Shown here: piece after piece, positions 1 through 8,629 of the stretch | Numbering within the stretch: the first letter of the stretch is position 1 | How the letters are laid out: every line of letters begins with the position of its first letter | Assembly: GCF_012932215.1 (NCBI RefSeq) | Contig: NZ_CP048788.1 | Location: 310,001 to 374,000 of the forward strand | Reading direction: 5' to 3' | DNA length: 64,000 bases | From: Roseobacter ponti | GTDB lineage: Bacteria > Pseudomonadota > Alphaproteobacteria > Rhodobacterales > Rhodobacteraceae | Position numbers and translations under genes: made by a program | Notes under the pieces: model-generated | What the model was told of the DNA's origin: nothing | The model's database searches: none | What the model saw: the letters and a program-made list of their open reading frames with translations, nothing else

Positions 1-552
1 GCCGCAGCAGAGGCCGGTGTGGCCCATGTCATCGGCACAACAGGCATGACAACAGATGATATCGCACAGCTTTCCGGCCCGGCGGAGCGCACGGTGCTGG
101 TGCGCGCCGGCAATATGAGCCTCGGGGTGAACCTGCTGGTTCAGCTGACAAGGCGGGTCGCTGCAGCGCTGGACGAGGATTACGATATCGAGATTATCGA
201 ATCCCATCACAACCAGAAGGTCGATGCGCCCTCAGGAACGGCTCTGATGCTGGGCGAGGCCGCAGCTGCTGGCCGCGGCGTGGCGCTTGAGGATGTCTCC
301 GACCGGGGACGTGACGGGATCACCGGCGCGCGTACCCGCGGTGACATCGGCTTTGCCGCCATTCGCGGGGGCGATATCGTTGGCGAGCACGATGTGATGT
401 TTGCCGCCACAGGCGAGCGCATCACCCTGCGCCATGTGGCGTCAGACCGCTCGGTCTTTGCCAGGGGCGCGGTAAAAGCTGCCCTCTGGTCGCGCGGAAA
501 ACCGCCCGGTGCCTATGATATGCTGGACGTTCTGGGCCTGTCGGAAGACTGA
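1..552 (+). CDS. dapB: 4-hydroxy-tetrahydrodipicolinate reductase, C-terminal part (5' end outside window)
   Basis: Lysine and diaminopimelate biosynthesis: NAD(P)H-dependent reduction of 4-hydroxy-tetrahydrodipicolinate in the cytoplasm. The reading frame is open from base 1, so the N-terminal Rossmann half lies before the window. The visible 183 residues carry the family hallmark [17 protein letters not shown], which contains the catalytic His pair region and Lys and the substrate-binding PSGTA loop. Further on, [24 protein letters not shown] is the usual tetramerisation/substrate region (seen as [11 protein letters not shown]). The end is normal for DapB. The first Met in view is internal and is not the start. 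Confidence 0.97.
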   Translation, partial: AAAEAGVAHVIGTTGMTTDDIAQLSGPAERTVLVRAGNMSLGVNLLVQLTRRVAAALDEDYDIEIIESHHNQKVDAPSGTALMLGEAAAAGRGVALEDVSDRGRDGITGARTRGDIGFAAIRGGDIVGEHDVMFAATGERITLRHVASDRSVFARGAVKAALWSRGKPPGAYDMLDVLGLSED

Positions 553-640
553 TCCGGCGGCGCGGAAAATCTGCAGCTCATTGTGAACCAGAGGGCGCTG
601 TCAGGCGTATACAATACATCACACGATCCAGGAGGTCTGA

Positions 641-1000
641 ATGATGCGTATTGCTACCCTGTCTTTTGTCGCCGCGCTTGCGGTATCGGCCACACCTGTG
701 CTGGCCGAATTCACCAAAGTTGACGATCAGTCAGAATTTGTGGCGCTTGTCGCCGGCAAAGAGCTCAAGCGCCCCTTCGTGAACCTTGAAGTTTCGCCCG
801 ACGGGCAGATCACCGGTCGGGGTGCCGCATGGCCTGTGTCCGGCGAATGGACCTGGAAAGACGGCTTTTTCTGCCGCGATCTTTTCTGGGGCGAAGACGC
901 GCTGGGATATAACTGCCAGGAAGTCAAAGCCGCGGGCGATCGTGTGATCTTCACATCTGATCAGGGTGCGGGTGATTCCGCCGAATTCCGCCTGCGCTGA
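641..1000 (+). CDS. Small exported protein of unknown function
   Basis: 119 residues with a clear Sec signal peptide: MMRIATLSFVAALAVSATP followed by an AEF cleavage region near residue 22, so it is probably periplasmic. The mature part is about 95 residues with a WTWKDGFFCRDLFWG segment and two Cys (FFCRD, YNCQE) that could form a disulfide. From memory, relatives in Rhodobacteraceae are often labelled dihydrodipicolinate reductase. That name probably comes from adjacency to dapB, because no reductase fold is visible. An AGGAGG Shine-Dalgarno at 630-635 serves ATG 641 (spacing 5) or ATG 644 (spacing 8). The upstream 88 bases hold nothing else recognisable. Confidence 0.85.
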   Translation: MMRIATLSFVAALAVSATPVLAEFTKVDDQSEFVALVAGKELKRPFVNLEVSPDGQITGRGAAWPVSGEWTWKDGFFCRDLFWGEDALGYNCQEVKAAGDRVIFTSDQGAGDSAEFRLR

Positions 1001-1008
1001 GGCGCGGC

Positions 1009-1320
1009 TCAGAAATCGACAGCAATCCCTTTGTTTTCCCAGTCGCCGTAGCGCACGGGCTCCGGGCCATCACGTCCGCCGAGTTCCGGGGGCAGGTCGG
1101 TTGATCCGGCCGCTGCCCTGCGCTCTGCTGCCTCCTGAAGAGCCCGTCGTGCGGCCGGGGGTAAATCCGGCTCGGGCGTCGGTGTGGGATCGTTCGGGGC
1201 TGGCGGGATAGGTTTGTCGCCAGGTTTTGGATTGCCCGGCACATCAGGCGCGGGGTCAGGCTGCTTTGGTGGTACAGGGTCCTGCGACGGATCGCCGGGA
1301 CCGGGTTTTTCGACTGGCAT
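1009..1320 (-). CDS. DUF1674 (SDHAF4-like) protein with long proline-rich N-terminus
   Basis: 103 residues. The C-terminal 25 residues (ELGGRDGPEPVRYGDWENKG followed by IAVDF) are the DUF1674 signature, related to succinate dehydrogenase assembly factor 4. The N-terminal ~60 residues are dominated by Pro, Asp, Lys and Gly (PGPGDPSQDPVPPKQPDP and similar) and look disordered. Most relatives I recall are shorter, so this tail is unusual. The ATG at 1320 is preceded on the minus strand by AAAGGA, which supports the full-length start. It converges with the gene ending at 1000 and is divergent from rsmB, the common Rhodobacteraceae arrangement. A role in SDH flavinylation is family inference only. 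Confidence 0.85.
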   Translation of the reverse strand: MPVEKPGPGDPSQDPVPPKQPDPAPDVPGNPKPGDKPIPPAPNDPTPTPEPDLPPAARRALQEAAERRAAAGSTDLPPELGGRDGPEPVRYGDWENKGIAVDF

Positions 1321-1405
1321 GGCACATGTCCTTTCCGGTTATACTTGATATACGTCGCCCTTTCGCGCAGACAACCCGCCAGATCCACTCTCAGCCAGGT
1401 GCCAG

Positions 1406-2671
1406 ATGTCAGATACAGGAGTTCCCGCGCGCTTGAGCGCTGTTTACATGCTAGATCAGGTGCTTGGTGAAGGCCGGCTGATGTCCGAACTGCTGGGGGC
1501 CGGGGTGCTCGACAAACTGCCCGTTGAAGACCGCGCGCGCGCTGCCCGTCTGGCGCAGGACACTCTGCGCAGTCTTGAGCGGGCGGATCGCATTCTTCAG
1601 AAACATCTCTCAAAATACCCGCCGCTGACTGTCCGCAATGCGCTGCGGGTCGGCGCGGTCGAGCTTTGCCAGGGCGCTGCCGCGCACGGTGTGGTCAACG
1701 CAATGGTCGAGGTGGTGTCGCGGCAAAAGAACTTCGGCCACCTTAAGGGGCTGACAAATGCGGTTCTGCGCAAAGTCGCAGCCGACGGCCCGGAGGCCTG
1801 GGCTGCACTGCGGGCTCCACGCCTGCCGAAATGGCTGCGCGGCCCCCTCGTTGAAGCCTGGGGCGCAGAGGCGATCGGAGCGATGGAAGTTGCGCATTTC
1901 GCCGGCGCGCCGCTTGATCTGACTGCGAAAAGCGATCCGAAGGCTGTGGCGGATGCCACAGGCGGCGTACTTTTGCCGAACGGGTCGGTGCGTGTGTCAG
2001 ATGCCGGACAGGTATCAGCCATGCCCGGTTTTGACGCCGGGGACTGGTGGGTTCAGGACGCGGCCGCCGCCGTGCCGGTTCAGGTGCTCGCCCCTGTTGC
2101 CGGAGAACGCGTGCTCGATCTTTGCGCCGCGCCAGGTGGCAAAACCATGCAGATTTCCGCCAGCGGTGCGCAGGTGACGGCAGTGGACGAGTCTCCCTCG
2201 CGCATGAAACGCGTCGGGGAGAACCTCGTGCGCACCGGGCTGAAAGCCGATCTGATCGTTGAGGATGCACGGGCTGTGACCGGCAGTTATGACGCGTGTC
2301 TGCTCGATGCGCCCTGTTCGGCCACAGGCACGATGCGGCGTCACCCCGACCTGCCACATGCCAAGGACGGATCGGAGTTCGGTGACCTGATTGATCTGCA
2401 GGAACAGCTTATTGATCATGCCTGGAGCCTCGTCAGGCCCGGCGGGCGGCTGGTTTTCTGCACCTGTTCTCTGTTGCCGGACGAAGGCGAAGTGCAGATT
2501 GACGACGCGCTGCTGAGACATGCGGATATGACCGTAAACACTCCGGTGCCCGACGGTATCGACCCGGCGTGGATCACCAGCGAAGGCGGGCTGCGGCTCA
2601 GACCGGATTACTGGGCGGACAAGGGCGGCATGGACGGGTTCTACATCGCGCGTCTGGACAAATCTGCCTGA
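1406..2671 (+). CDS. rsmB: 16S rRNA (cytosine(967)-C(5))-methyltransferase
   Basis: 421 residues, close to the family norm. Residues ~1-135 form a NusB-like RNA-binding domain (LSAVYMLDQVLGEGR, then NAMVEVVSRQKNFGHLKGL). The SAM-dependent Rossmann methyltransferase domain follows: motif I VLDLCAAPGGKTMQ, the motif IV catalytic region LLDAPCSATGTMRRHPD and motif VI FCTCSLLPDEGE. Both Cys residues (PCS and TCS) of the m5C methyltransferase mechanism are present. The 85-base gap to the divergent DUF1674 gene must hold promoters for both. The TATACTTGATATA stretch near 1340-1352 is the only AT-rich part. No strong Shine-Dalgarno is visible. Confidence 0.95.
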   Translation: MSDTGVPARLSAVYMLDQVLGEGRLMSELLGAGVLDKLPVEDRARAARLAQDTLRSLERADRILQKHLSKYPPLTVRNALRVGAVELCQGAAAHGVVNAMVEVVSRQKNFGHLKGLTNAVLRKVAADGPEAWAALRAPRLPKWLRGPLVEAWGAEAIGAMEVAHFAGAPLDLTAKSDPKAVADATGGVLLPNGSVRVSDAGQVSAMPGFDAGDWWVQDAAAAVPVQVLAPVAGERVLDLCAAPGGKTMQISASGAQVTAVDESPSRMKRVGENLVRTGLKADLIVEDARAVTGSYDACLLDAPCSATGTMRRHPDLPHAKDGSEFGDLIDLQEQLIDHAWSLVRPGGRLVFCTCSLLPDEGEVQIDDALLRHADMTVNTPVPDGIDPAWITSEGGLRLRPDYWADKGGMDGFYIARLDKSA

Positions 2672-2779
2672 GACGCATGCCGCAATCAGTGGCGGGCTGA
2701 CAAAGCCGGTGACTCGCCGCCTGCCGCAGGTTATCATCTGGTCAAAGCGCCGCGAGAGCGTCCCAAGGCAGAGTATCAG

Positions 2780-4528
2780 ATGTCCGGAACCTACAGTTTC
2801 GCCGCGAGAAAAGTACATTTTCTGAACCGCTGGCACGCGCGTCGCGTCGGCAGGATGAAGGCGCGCGCGGTTGGATTTGTCTCTGCACCCGAACCCCGCA
2901 CCATCGGCAGTTTTGCGCGTGGCCGTCAGCTGATGGCCGGCAACTTTCTCTTTGCGGGGCATCTGGTCGAGCAGAAAGACGCCGATATCTGGGATCTGCC
3001 TGCGCCCAACGAAGACTTTGTGCGCGAACTGAACGGTTTTGCCTGGCTTGACGATCTGGCTGCTGTCGGTGACGGGCCCGCACGCGATGCAGCACAGCGC
3101 TGGCTCCGGGGGTGGATCGATCGGTCCGGCCGGGGCCGCGGGCCGGGCTGGACCCCGGATCTGACCGGGCGGCGGCTCATCCGCTGGATCAACCACGCGA
3201 TTTTTCTGCTGCGCAACACTGAAGCCGAAGAGAGCCACGCATTCTACGGCAGCCTCTACCGCCAGACTCATTTCCTTTCCAGCCGCTGGCAGGGGGCGGC
3301 ACCGGGTCTGCCCCGGTTCGAGGCGCTGACGGGGTTGATCTATGCCGGGCTCGCACTGGAGGGCATGGAGACGATGGCCATGCCCGCGGTTAACGCGCTG
3401 GCCCGGGAATGCCGGACACGGATTGATGATCAGGGCGGGTTGCCGACACGTAACCCGGAAGAACTGCTGGAGGTTTTCACGCTGCTCACCTGGGCGGGCG
3501 CGGCCTTGTCCGATGCGGGACATGCGGTGCCCCCCGATCACGTTGCGGCCATCGGGCGCATCGCACCGACGCTGCGCACGCTGCGCCATTCTGATGGCGG
3601 GCTTGCGCGGTTTCACGGGGGCGGGCGCGGCGCCGAAGGCTGGCTCGATCACGCGCTGGCGCAGGCTCAGGTCAGGGGCCGCCAGCCGGACGGCCTGTCG
3701 ATGGGCTATGCGCGGCTTTCGGCAGGACGCACGAGCGTGGTGATGGACGCCTCGCGCCCTCCCTCGGGTGCGGCCTCTTACAATGCGCACGCCTCGACGC
3801 TGGCCTTCGAACTCACGTCGGGCCGGCGTCCGCTTGTGGTTAACTGCGGATCAGGCCGGACCTTTGGCCCGGACTGGCGGCGTGCGGGCCGGGCGACACC
3901 GTCACATTCGACCCTGTCGCTGGATGGTTATTCCAGCGCCCGTCTTGGGGCGGCCGACCGCAACAGCGGACGCGAGCCGCTGATCGAGGGGCCGACCCAT
4001 GTGCCCATCGAGGTCGGTCACGCCTCTGATGGTCTGCGCTTGCAATCGGGGCACAACGGGTTCACGCCGACGCACGGGCTGACCCATGCCCGGACACTTG
4101 AGATGACCTTTGACGGTCGTGCGGTCGCGGGCGAGGACATGCTGCTGGCGATGGAGAGTGCGGAGAAACGCCGTTTTGACCGGGCGATGGACGCGGCAGG
4201 GCTGGGCGGTATCGCCTTTGACATCCGCTTCCATCTGCACCCGGAAGTCGATGCCACCATCGATCTTGGCGGGGCGGCGATTTCCATGGCGCTTAAGAGC
4301 GGCGAGATCTGGGTGTTCCGGCACGACGGCACGCAGAAACTGACGCTGCAGCCATCGGTTTACCTTGAGACCGGCCGTCTGAAGCCGCGCGGGTCAAATC
4401 AGATTGTCCTTTCGGGTCGGGCTATGTCATATGCCACCCGTGTCCGCTGGTCCTTGTCCAAGGCGCAGGAAACTGCGATTGGCGTCCGGGATCTCAGCCA
4501 GGATGCGCCAGATCTGACCGACTACTGA
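2780..4528 (+). CDS. Heparinase II/III family protein
   Basis: 582 residues, typical of the alphaproteobacterial heparinase II/III-like proteins located upstream of purH. The N-terminal half is an alpha/alpha toroid (LNGFAWLDDLAAVGDGPARDAAQRWL, then GRRLIRWINHAIFLLR). The C-terminal half is a beta-rich heparinase II/III domain with PLVVNCGSGRTFGPDWRRAG and PSHSTLSLDGYSSARLG. No signal peptide is visible, so the often assumed extracellular polysaccharide lyase role is uncertain. A role in envelope glycan turnover is possible. AAGGCAG lies 8 bases before the ATG. It sits 18 bases upstream of purH, so the two are probably co-transcribed. Confidence 0.88.
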   Translation: MSGTYSFAARKVHFLNRWHARRVGRMKARAVGFVSAPEPRTIGSFARGRQLMAGNFLFAGHLVEQKDADIWDLPAPNEDFVRELNGFAWLDDLAAVGDGPARDAAQRWLRGWIDRSGRGRGPGWTPDLTGRRLIRWINHAIFLLRNTEAEESHAFYGSLYRQTHFLSSRWQGAAPGLPRFEALTGLIYAGLALEGMETMAMPAVNALARECRTRIDDQGGLPTRNPEELLEVFTLLTWAGAALSDAGHAVPPDHVAAIGRIAPTLRTLRHSDGGLARFHGGGRGAEGWLDHALAQAQVRGRQPDGLSMGYARLSAGRTSVVMDASRPPSGAASYNAHASTLAFELTSGRRPLVVNCGSGRTFGPDWRRAGRATPSHSTLSLDGYSSARLGAADRNSGREPLIEGPTHVPIEVGHASDGLRLQSGHNGFTPTHGLTHARTLEMTFDGRAVAGEDMLLAMESAEKRRFDRAMDAAGLGGIAFDIRFHLHPEVDATIDLGGAAISMALKSGEIWVFRHDGTQKLTLQPSVYLETGRLKPRGSNQIVLSGRAMSYATRVRWSLSKAQETAIGVRDLSQDAPDLTDY

Positions 4529-4546
4529 CCATAAGGACCAGAGCCC

Positions 4547-6133
4547 ATGACCGACCTCGTCCCGCTGCGCCGCGCGTTGCTTTCCGTATCTGACAAAACC
4601 GGGCTGGCGGAACTGGGACAGGCGCTTGCGACCAGGGGTGTTGAACTCCTTTCGACCGGCGGCACGGCAAAGGCGCTGCGCGAGGCCGGGCTGTCAGTGA
4701 AAGACGTCTCGGAGGTTACAGGCTTTCCCGAGATGATGGACGGACGTGTGAAAACGCTGCATCCGGTGGTGCATGGCGGGCTGCTCGCGCTGCGCGACAA
4801 CGATGAGCATGTGGCGGCGATGGACACACACGGCATCGGCGCAATCGACCTTGTGGTGGTGAACCTATATCCCTTTGAGGCAACCGTGGCCCGGGGGGCG
4901 GGCTATACCGAAGCTATCGAAAATATCGACATCGGTGGGCCCGCGATGATCCGTTCGGCAGCCAAAAACCACGGGTTTGTGACGGTGGTGACGGATGTTG
5001 AGGATTACGAGCCGTTGCTCGAAGAGCTTGATCGCCACGACGGGCACACGGGGTACGCCCTGCGCCAGCGCCTTGCACAGACGGCGTATGCGCGGACCGC
5101 CGCCTATGATACTGCCGTCAGCTCCTGGATGGCGGGAGAGACCGGCCCAACACCGCGGCGGCGAGCTTTTGCCGGCACGCTCGCGCAGGAGCTGCGCTAT
5201 GGCGAGAACCCGCACCAGCAGGCATCGTTTTACCGGGACGGCTCCGCGCGTCCGGGCGTGGCAACGGCAAAACAGCATCAGGGAAAAGAACTGAGCTATA
5301 ACAACATCAACGATACCGATGCCGCCTTTGAGCTTGTCAGTTCGTTTGATCCGGCCGACGGGCCCGCCTGCGCGATCATTAAACATGCTAATCCCTGCGG
5401 CGTGGCGCGCGGTGCGACACTTAAAGAAGCCTATACCCGCGCGTTTGACTGTGACCGCACATCGGCGTTTGGCGGTATCATCGCGCTGAACCAGCCGCTG
5501 GACGCGGACACCGCGGCCGAGATTGCCGGTATTTTCACCGAAGTCGTGATCGCGCCCGGTGCCGATGAGGGGGCCATGCGCGTTTTCAGCCAGAAGAAAA
5601 ACCTGAGGCTGCTGACGACAGACGGTCTGGCCGATCCGCACGCGGCGGGTATTGCGGTGCGGCAGGTGTCGGGCGGTTATCTGGTGCAGGACAAGGATGT
5701 GGGCAGTATCACTGAACATGATCTGAAAGTGGTGACGAAACGCGCCCCGACAGAGCAGGAGATGGCCGATATGCTCTTTGCCTGGACGGTTGCCAAGCAT
5801 GTGAAATCAAACGCGATTATCTATGTCAGAGACGGTGCGACGGTCGGCGTGGGGGCCGGGCAGATGAGCCGGGTGGACAGCACGCGCATCGCGGCACGTA
5901 AAGCGCAGGATATGGCTGAAGCCATGGGGCTTGATGCACCGCTCACAAAAGGGTCGGTTGTGGCCTCGGATGCGTTTTTCCCGTTTGCGGACGGGCTGGT
6001 GACGGCGGCAGAGGCGGGCGCAACCGCGCTTATTCAGCCTGGCGGGTCGATGCGCGACGATGAGGTGATCGCGGCAGCGGATGAGGCGGGGCTGGCGATG
6101 GTGTTCACCGGCATGCGCCACTTCCGGCACTGA
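4547..6133 (+). CDS. purH: Bifunctional AICAR formyltransferase/IMP cyclohydrolase
   Basis: 528 residues, the standard size. It catalyses the last two steps of de novo IMP synthesis in the cytosol. The N-terminal cyclohydrolase (MGS-like fold, ~1-200) shows [28 protein letters not shown] and [16 protein letters not shown]. The C-terminal transformylase shows [14 protein letters not shown], the catalytic [11 protein letters not shown] Lys-His, ISAFGGI-type [18 protein letters not shown] and [17 protein letters not shown] precedes the ATG by about 10 bases. lspA begins 9 bases after the stop, as in many Rhodobacteraceae. Confidence 0.98.
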   Translation: MTDLVPLRRALLSVSDKTGLAELGQALATRGVELLSTGGTAKALREAGLSVKDVSEVTGFPEMMDGRVKTLHPVVHGGLLALRDNDEHVAAMDTHGIGAIDLVVVNLYPFEATVARGAGYTEAIENIDIGGPAMIRSAAKNHGFVTVVTDVEDYEPLLEELDRHDGHTGYALRQRLAQTAYARTAAYDTAVSSWMAGETGPTPRRRAFAGTLAQELRYGENPHQQASFYRDGSARPGVATAKQHQGKELSYNNINDTDAAFELVSSFDPADGPACAIIKHANPCGVARGATLKEAYTRAFDCDRTSAFGGIIALNQPLDADTAAEIAGIFTEVVIAPGADEGAMRVFSQKKNLRLLTTDGLADPHAAGIAVRQVSGGYLVQDKDVGSITEHDLKVVTKRAPTEQEMADMLFAWTVAKHVKSNAIIYVRDGATVGVGAGQMSRVDSTRIAARKAQDMAEAMGLDAPLTKGSVVASDAFFPFADGLVTAAEAGATALIQPGGSMRDDEVIAAADEAGLAMVFTGMRHFRH

Positions 6134-6142
6134 GGTCGGGGC

Positions 6143-6628
6143 GTGCGTCTGATCCTGTGGATGGCTGCCGTGGCGTTTGTCGTGGACCAGCTCAGCAAAT
6201 ACCTGGTGATCCATGTGATGGAGCTCTGGCGGATCAGGTCGGTTGACGTTCTGCCGCCGGTCCTGAATTTTCGCTATGGCGAAAACCGGGGCATTAATTT
6301 CGGCCTCTTCGGGGACGGATCGGAAGCGAGCCGCTGGGTGCTGATCGGTCTCGCGGTCGTGATCTGCGCGGGCGTGCTGATCTGGGCGCGACGCACGGCG
6401 CTGCCCCGTATGGCGCAGGCGGGTGCGGGGCTTCTTGTTGGTGGTGCGCTGGCCAATGTGCTTGACCGGCTGCTTTACGGTTATGTGCTGGATTTCCTCA
6501 ACATGTCCTGTTGCGGGTTCAACAACCCCTTTGTCTTCAACCTCGCTGATGTTTTCATTTTTGCCGGTGCGATTGCGCTGGTGTTCTTTGCGCCCGACCA
6601 TAAGACCACTTCCAAAAAAGGTCAGTGA
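6143..6628 (+). CDS. lspA: Lipoprotein signal peptidase (signal peptidase II)
   Basis: 161 residues with four predicted membrane helices. It is an inner-membrane aspartyl protease that removes signal peptides from prolipoproteins. Catalytic Asp residues lie in NVLDRLLYG and FNLADVFIF. DQLSKYLV near residue 15 and YGENRGINFGLF are also family signatures. The start is GTG at 6143, preceded by GAGGT about 6 bases upstream; no in-frame ATG would keep the first helix complete. It lies between purH and a lipoprotein gene, which is itself a likely substrate. Confidence 0.96.
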   Translation: MRLILWMAAVAFVVDQLSKYLVIHVMELWRIRSVDVLPPVLNFRYGENRGINFGLFGDGSEASRWVLIGLAVVICAGVLIWARRTALPRMAQAGAGLLVGGALANVLDRLLYGYVLDFLNMSCCGFNNPFVFNLADVFIFAGAIALVFFAPDHKTTSKKGQ

Positions 6629-6679
6629 CATTTACCGCCCGGCTGTCGTATCACAAGCGGGAGGTTGAGGAGAGTACAC

Positions 6680-7183
6680 ATGCGCCGGATTATGGCTCTT
6701 GTTCTGATAGCGGGTAGTTTGAGTGCCTGTGCAAATACCGGTCTGCGCCAGCTGAGCCCCAGTTCGCGGGGCCCGGATGAGTTTCTTGTGGAGCCCAAAG
6801 CGGAGCTTCAGCAACCGGCCGATTATTCATCGCTGCCGACGCCCACGCCGGGCCGGTCCAACCTGACCGACAATAATCCGGGGGCGGACGCTGTGCTGGC
6901 ACTTGGTGGCCGGCCCTCCGACCCGAACGCTGCGGTGCCTTCATCCGACGGCGCGCTGGTCACGGCGGCGTCGCGCTTTGGCGTGACACCGGGTATCCGG
7001 ACCGAGCTTGCGCAGGCAGATGCAGAATTCCGTCGCAGGCAGTCACGCTTTACCCAATACCGGATATTCCCCGAAGACCGGTATAACCGTGCCTACAGCC
7101 GCCAGACGCTTGATGCGGAAGAAACTGCACGGCGCTGGCGTCAGGCCGGTGCACGTACGCCAAGCTTTCCGCCCTACAACTGA
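6680..7183 (+). CDS. DUF3035 family putative lipoprotein
   Basis: 167 residues. A type II signal peptide ends in a lipobox LSACAN (Cys about residue 17), giving a lipid-anchored periplasmic protein. The rest is hydrophilic and Pro-rich with the DUF3035 pattern (SSRGPDEFLVEPKAEL near the N-terminus, a basic C-terminal tail ARRWRQAGARTPSFPPYN). Function is unknown; it is repeatedly found between lspA and the M16 proteases. The ATG at 6680 is chosen because GAGGAGAG lies just upstream, while the TTG at 6665 would start inside that ribosome site. Confidence 0.9.
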   Translation: MRRIMALVLIAGSLSACANTGLRQLSPSSRGPDEFLVEPKAELQQPADYSSLPTPTPGRSNLTDNNPGADAVLALGGRPSDPNAAVPSSDGALVTAASRFGVTPGIRTELAQADAEFRRRQSRFTQYRIFPEDRYNRAYSRQTLDAEETARRWRQAGARTPSFPPYN

Positions 7184-7288
7184 TCAGGGCTGAGGCTTTA
7201 CCTCACAATCGTGCGGGGATCACTTGAACCGCAGCTTATCCGGCGTAGGTATCGGTCAGCCGAAACACGGAATTCATCCGGGAGCCTG

Positions 7289-8629
7289 ATGATGATGTTG
7301 AGACGAATAGCACTTGTCGCTGTGGCCATAACGGCGCCGTTGCTGGCCCGGGCGGATAACGAGGCCGTCACCACCTTTGCGCTTGATAACGGAATGCAGG
7401 TGGTCGTCGTTGAAGACCACCGCGCGCCCGTCGTGCAGCACATGGTCTGGTACCGGGCCGGTTCTGCGGATGAGCCGCCGGGCTCTTCGGGTGTGGCGCA
7501 TTTTCTCGAACATCTGCTTTTCAAAGCCACGGATGATCTGGAGGCCGGAGAGCTGTCTTCCACGGTCGCGCGCAACGGCGGGCGGGACAATGCCTTTACC
7601 TCTTATGATTATACGGCGTATTTTCAGCGGGTTGCAGCCGACCGGCTGGAGCTGATGATGCGCATGGAATCAGACCGGATGCGCAATATCCGCCTGACCG
7701 AAGAAAACATCGCCACCGAGCGCGACGTGATCATCGAAGAGCGCAATCAGCGCACAGAGAACAACCCCGGCGCATTGTTCGGGGAACAGATCTCGGCCGC
7801 GCAGTATCTCAACCATCGCTATGGCGCGCCTATCATCGGCTGGATGCACGAGATGGAATCGCTGGATATGGAAGACGCGCTGACCTTCTATGATGTCTAT
7901 TATTCGCCAAACAATGCCATTCTGGTGGTCTCGGGCGATGTGACGCCGGAAGAGGTGCGCACACTGGCAGAGACTTATTATGGTGTGATCCCTGCCAATC
8001 CGGCGCTGCCGGAACGTGTGCGCTCACAGGAGCCGCCGCAAACCGCCGCGCGGCGTCTGGTCTTTGAGGACGCGCGGGTTGCGCAGCCCTATGTGCGCCG
8101 GTCATATCTTGCGCCCGAACGGGATCCCGGCGACCAGGAGCGGGCCGCAGCACTGACCATTCTGAGTGAGATACTGGGGGGCGGGACGACCTCCTTTATG
8201 GCCGAAGAGCTGCAGTTCAACAGCAGGATCGCAACCTACACGGCGGCCTTTTACCGTGGGGTTTCGCTGGATGATGCGACCTTCAACGTGATCGTTGTGC
8301 CGCAGGAGGGCGTCAGTCTTCAGGAGGCGGAAGACGCTATGGATGCCACGCTTGCGAAGTTCCTGGCGGAGGGCGTCGACTCTGAGCAGCTTGAGCGTAT
8401 CAAACTGCAGATCCGGGCCGATCAGATCTATTCGCGGGACGATGTGGACCGCATAGCCAACCGTTACGGACAGGCGCTGTCGTCGGGTCTGACGGTTGAG
8501 GATGTGCAGGCCTGGCCGGACATTCTGGAAGCGGTCACGGCAGAAGACATTATCGAAGCCGCGCGCGACGTTTTTGACATTCGGGCATCTGTTACCGGCT
8601 GGCTTATGCGAGAGGAGGTTACCCAATGA
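7289..8629 (+). CDS. M16 family zinc metallopeptidase (active subunit)
   Basis: About 446 residues. A signal peptide (MMMLRRIALVAVAITAPLLA, cleavage near ARA-DN) suggests periplasmic export. The inverted zinc motif HFLEH (His71, Glu74, His75) is intact, with the downstream Glu in the NIATERDVIIEER helix; both M16 halves are present. Three consecutive ATG codons start at 7289 behind a GGGAG, and the upstream GTG at 7211 would bury the signal peptide. The next gene overlaps by ATGA and encodes a partner lacking the zinc motif, the standard heterodimer arrangement. The 105-base leader has a small TGAGG/CCTCA hairpin at 7190-7204. Confidence 0.94.
   Translation: MMMLRRIALVAVAITAPLLARADNEAVTTFALDNGMQVVVVEDHRAPVVQHMVWYRAGSADEPPGSSGVAHFLEHLLFKATDDLEAGELSSTVARNGGRDNAFTSYDYTAYFQRVAADRLELMMRMESDRMRNIRLTEENIATERDVIIEERNQRTENNPGALFGEQISAAQYLNHRYGAPIIGWMHEMESLDMEDALTFYDVYYSPNNAILVVSGDVTPEEVRTLAETYYGVIPANPALPERVRSQEPPQTAARRLVFEDARVAQPYVRRSYLAPERDPGDQERAAALTILSEILGGGTTSFMAEELQFNSRIATYTAAFYRGVSLDDATFNVIVVPQEGVSLQEAEDAMDATLAKFLAEGVDSEQLERIKLQIRADQIYSRDDVDRIANRYGQALSSGLTVEDVQAWPDILEAVTAEDIIEAARDVFDIRASVTGWLMREEVTQ

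Noticed and set aside
2015-3790. 591-codon minus-strand open frame across rsmB and the heparinase-like gene
   Set aside because: It lies opposite two well-supported genes, shows Arg/Pro/Gly/His-rich composition without any motif, and reflects the high GC third-position bias of the coding strands.
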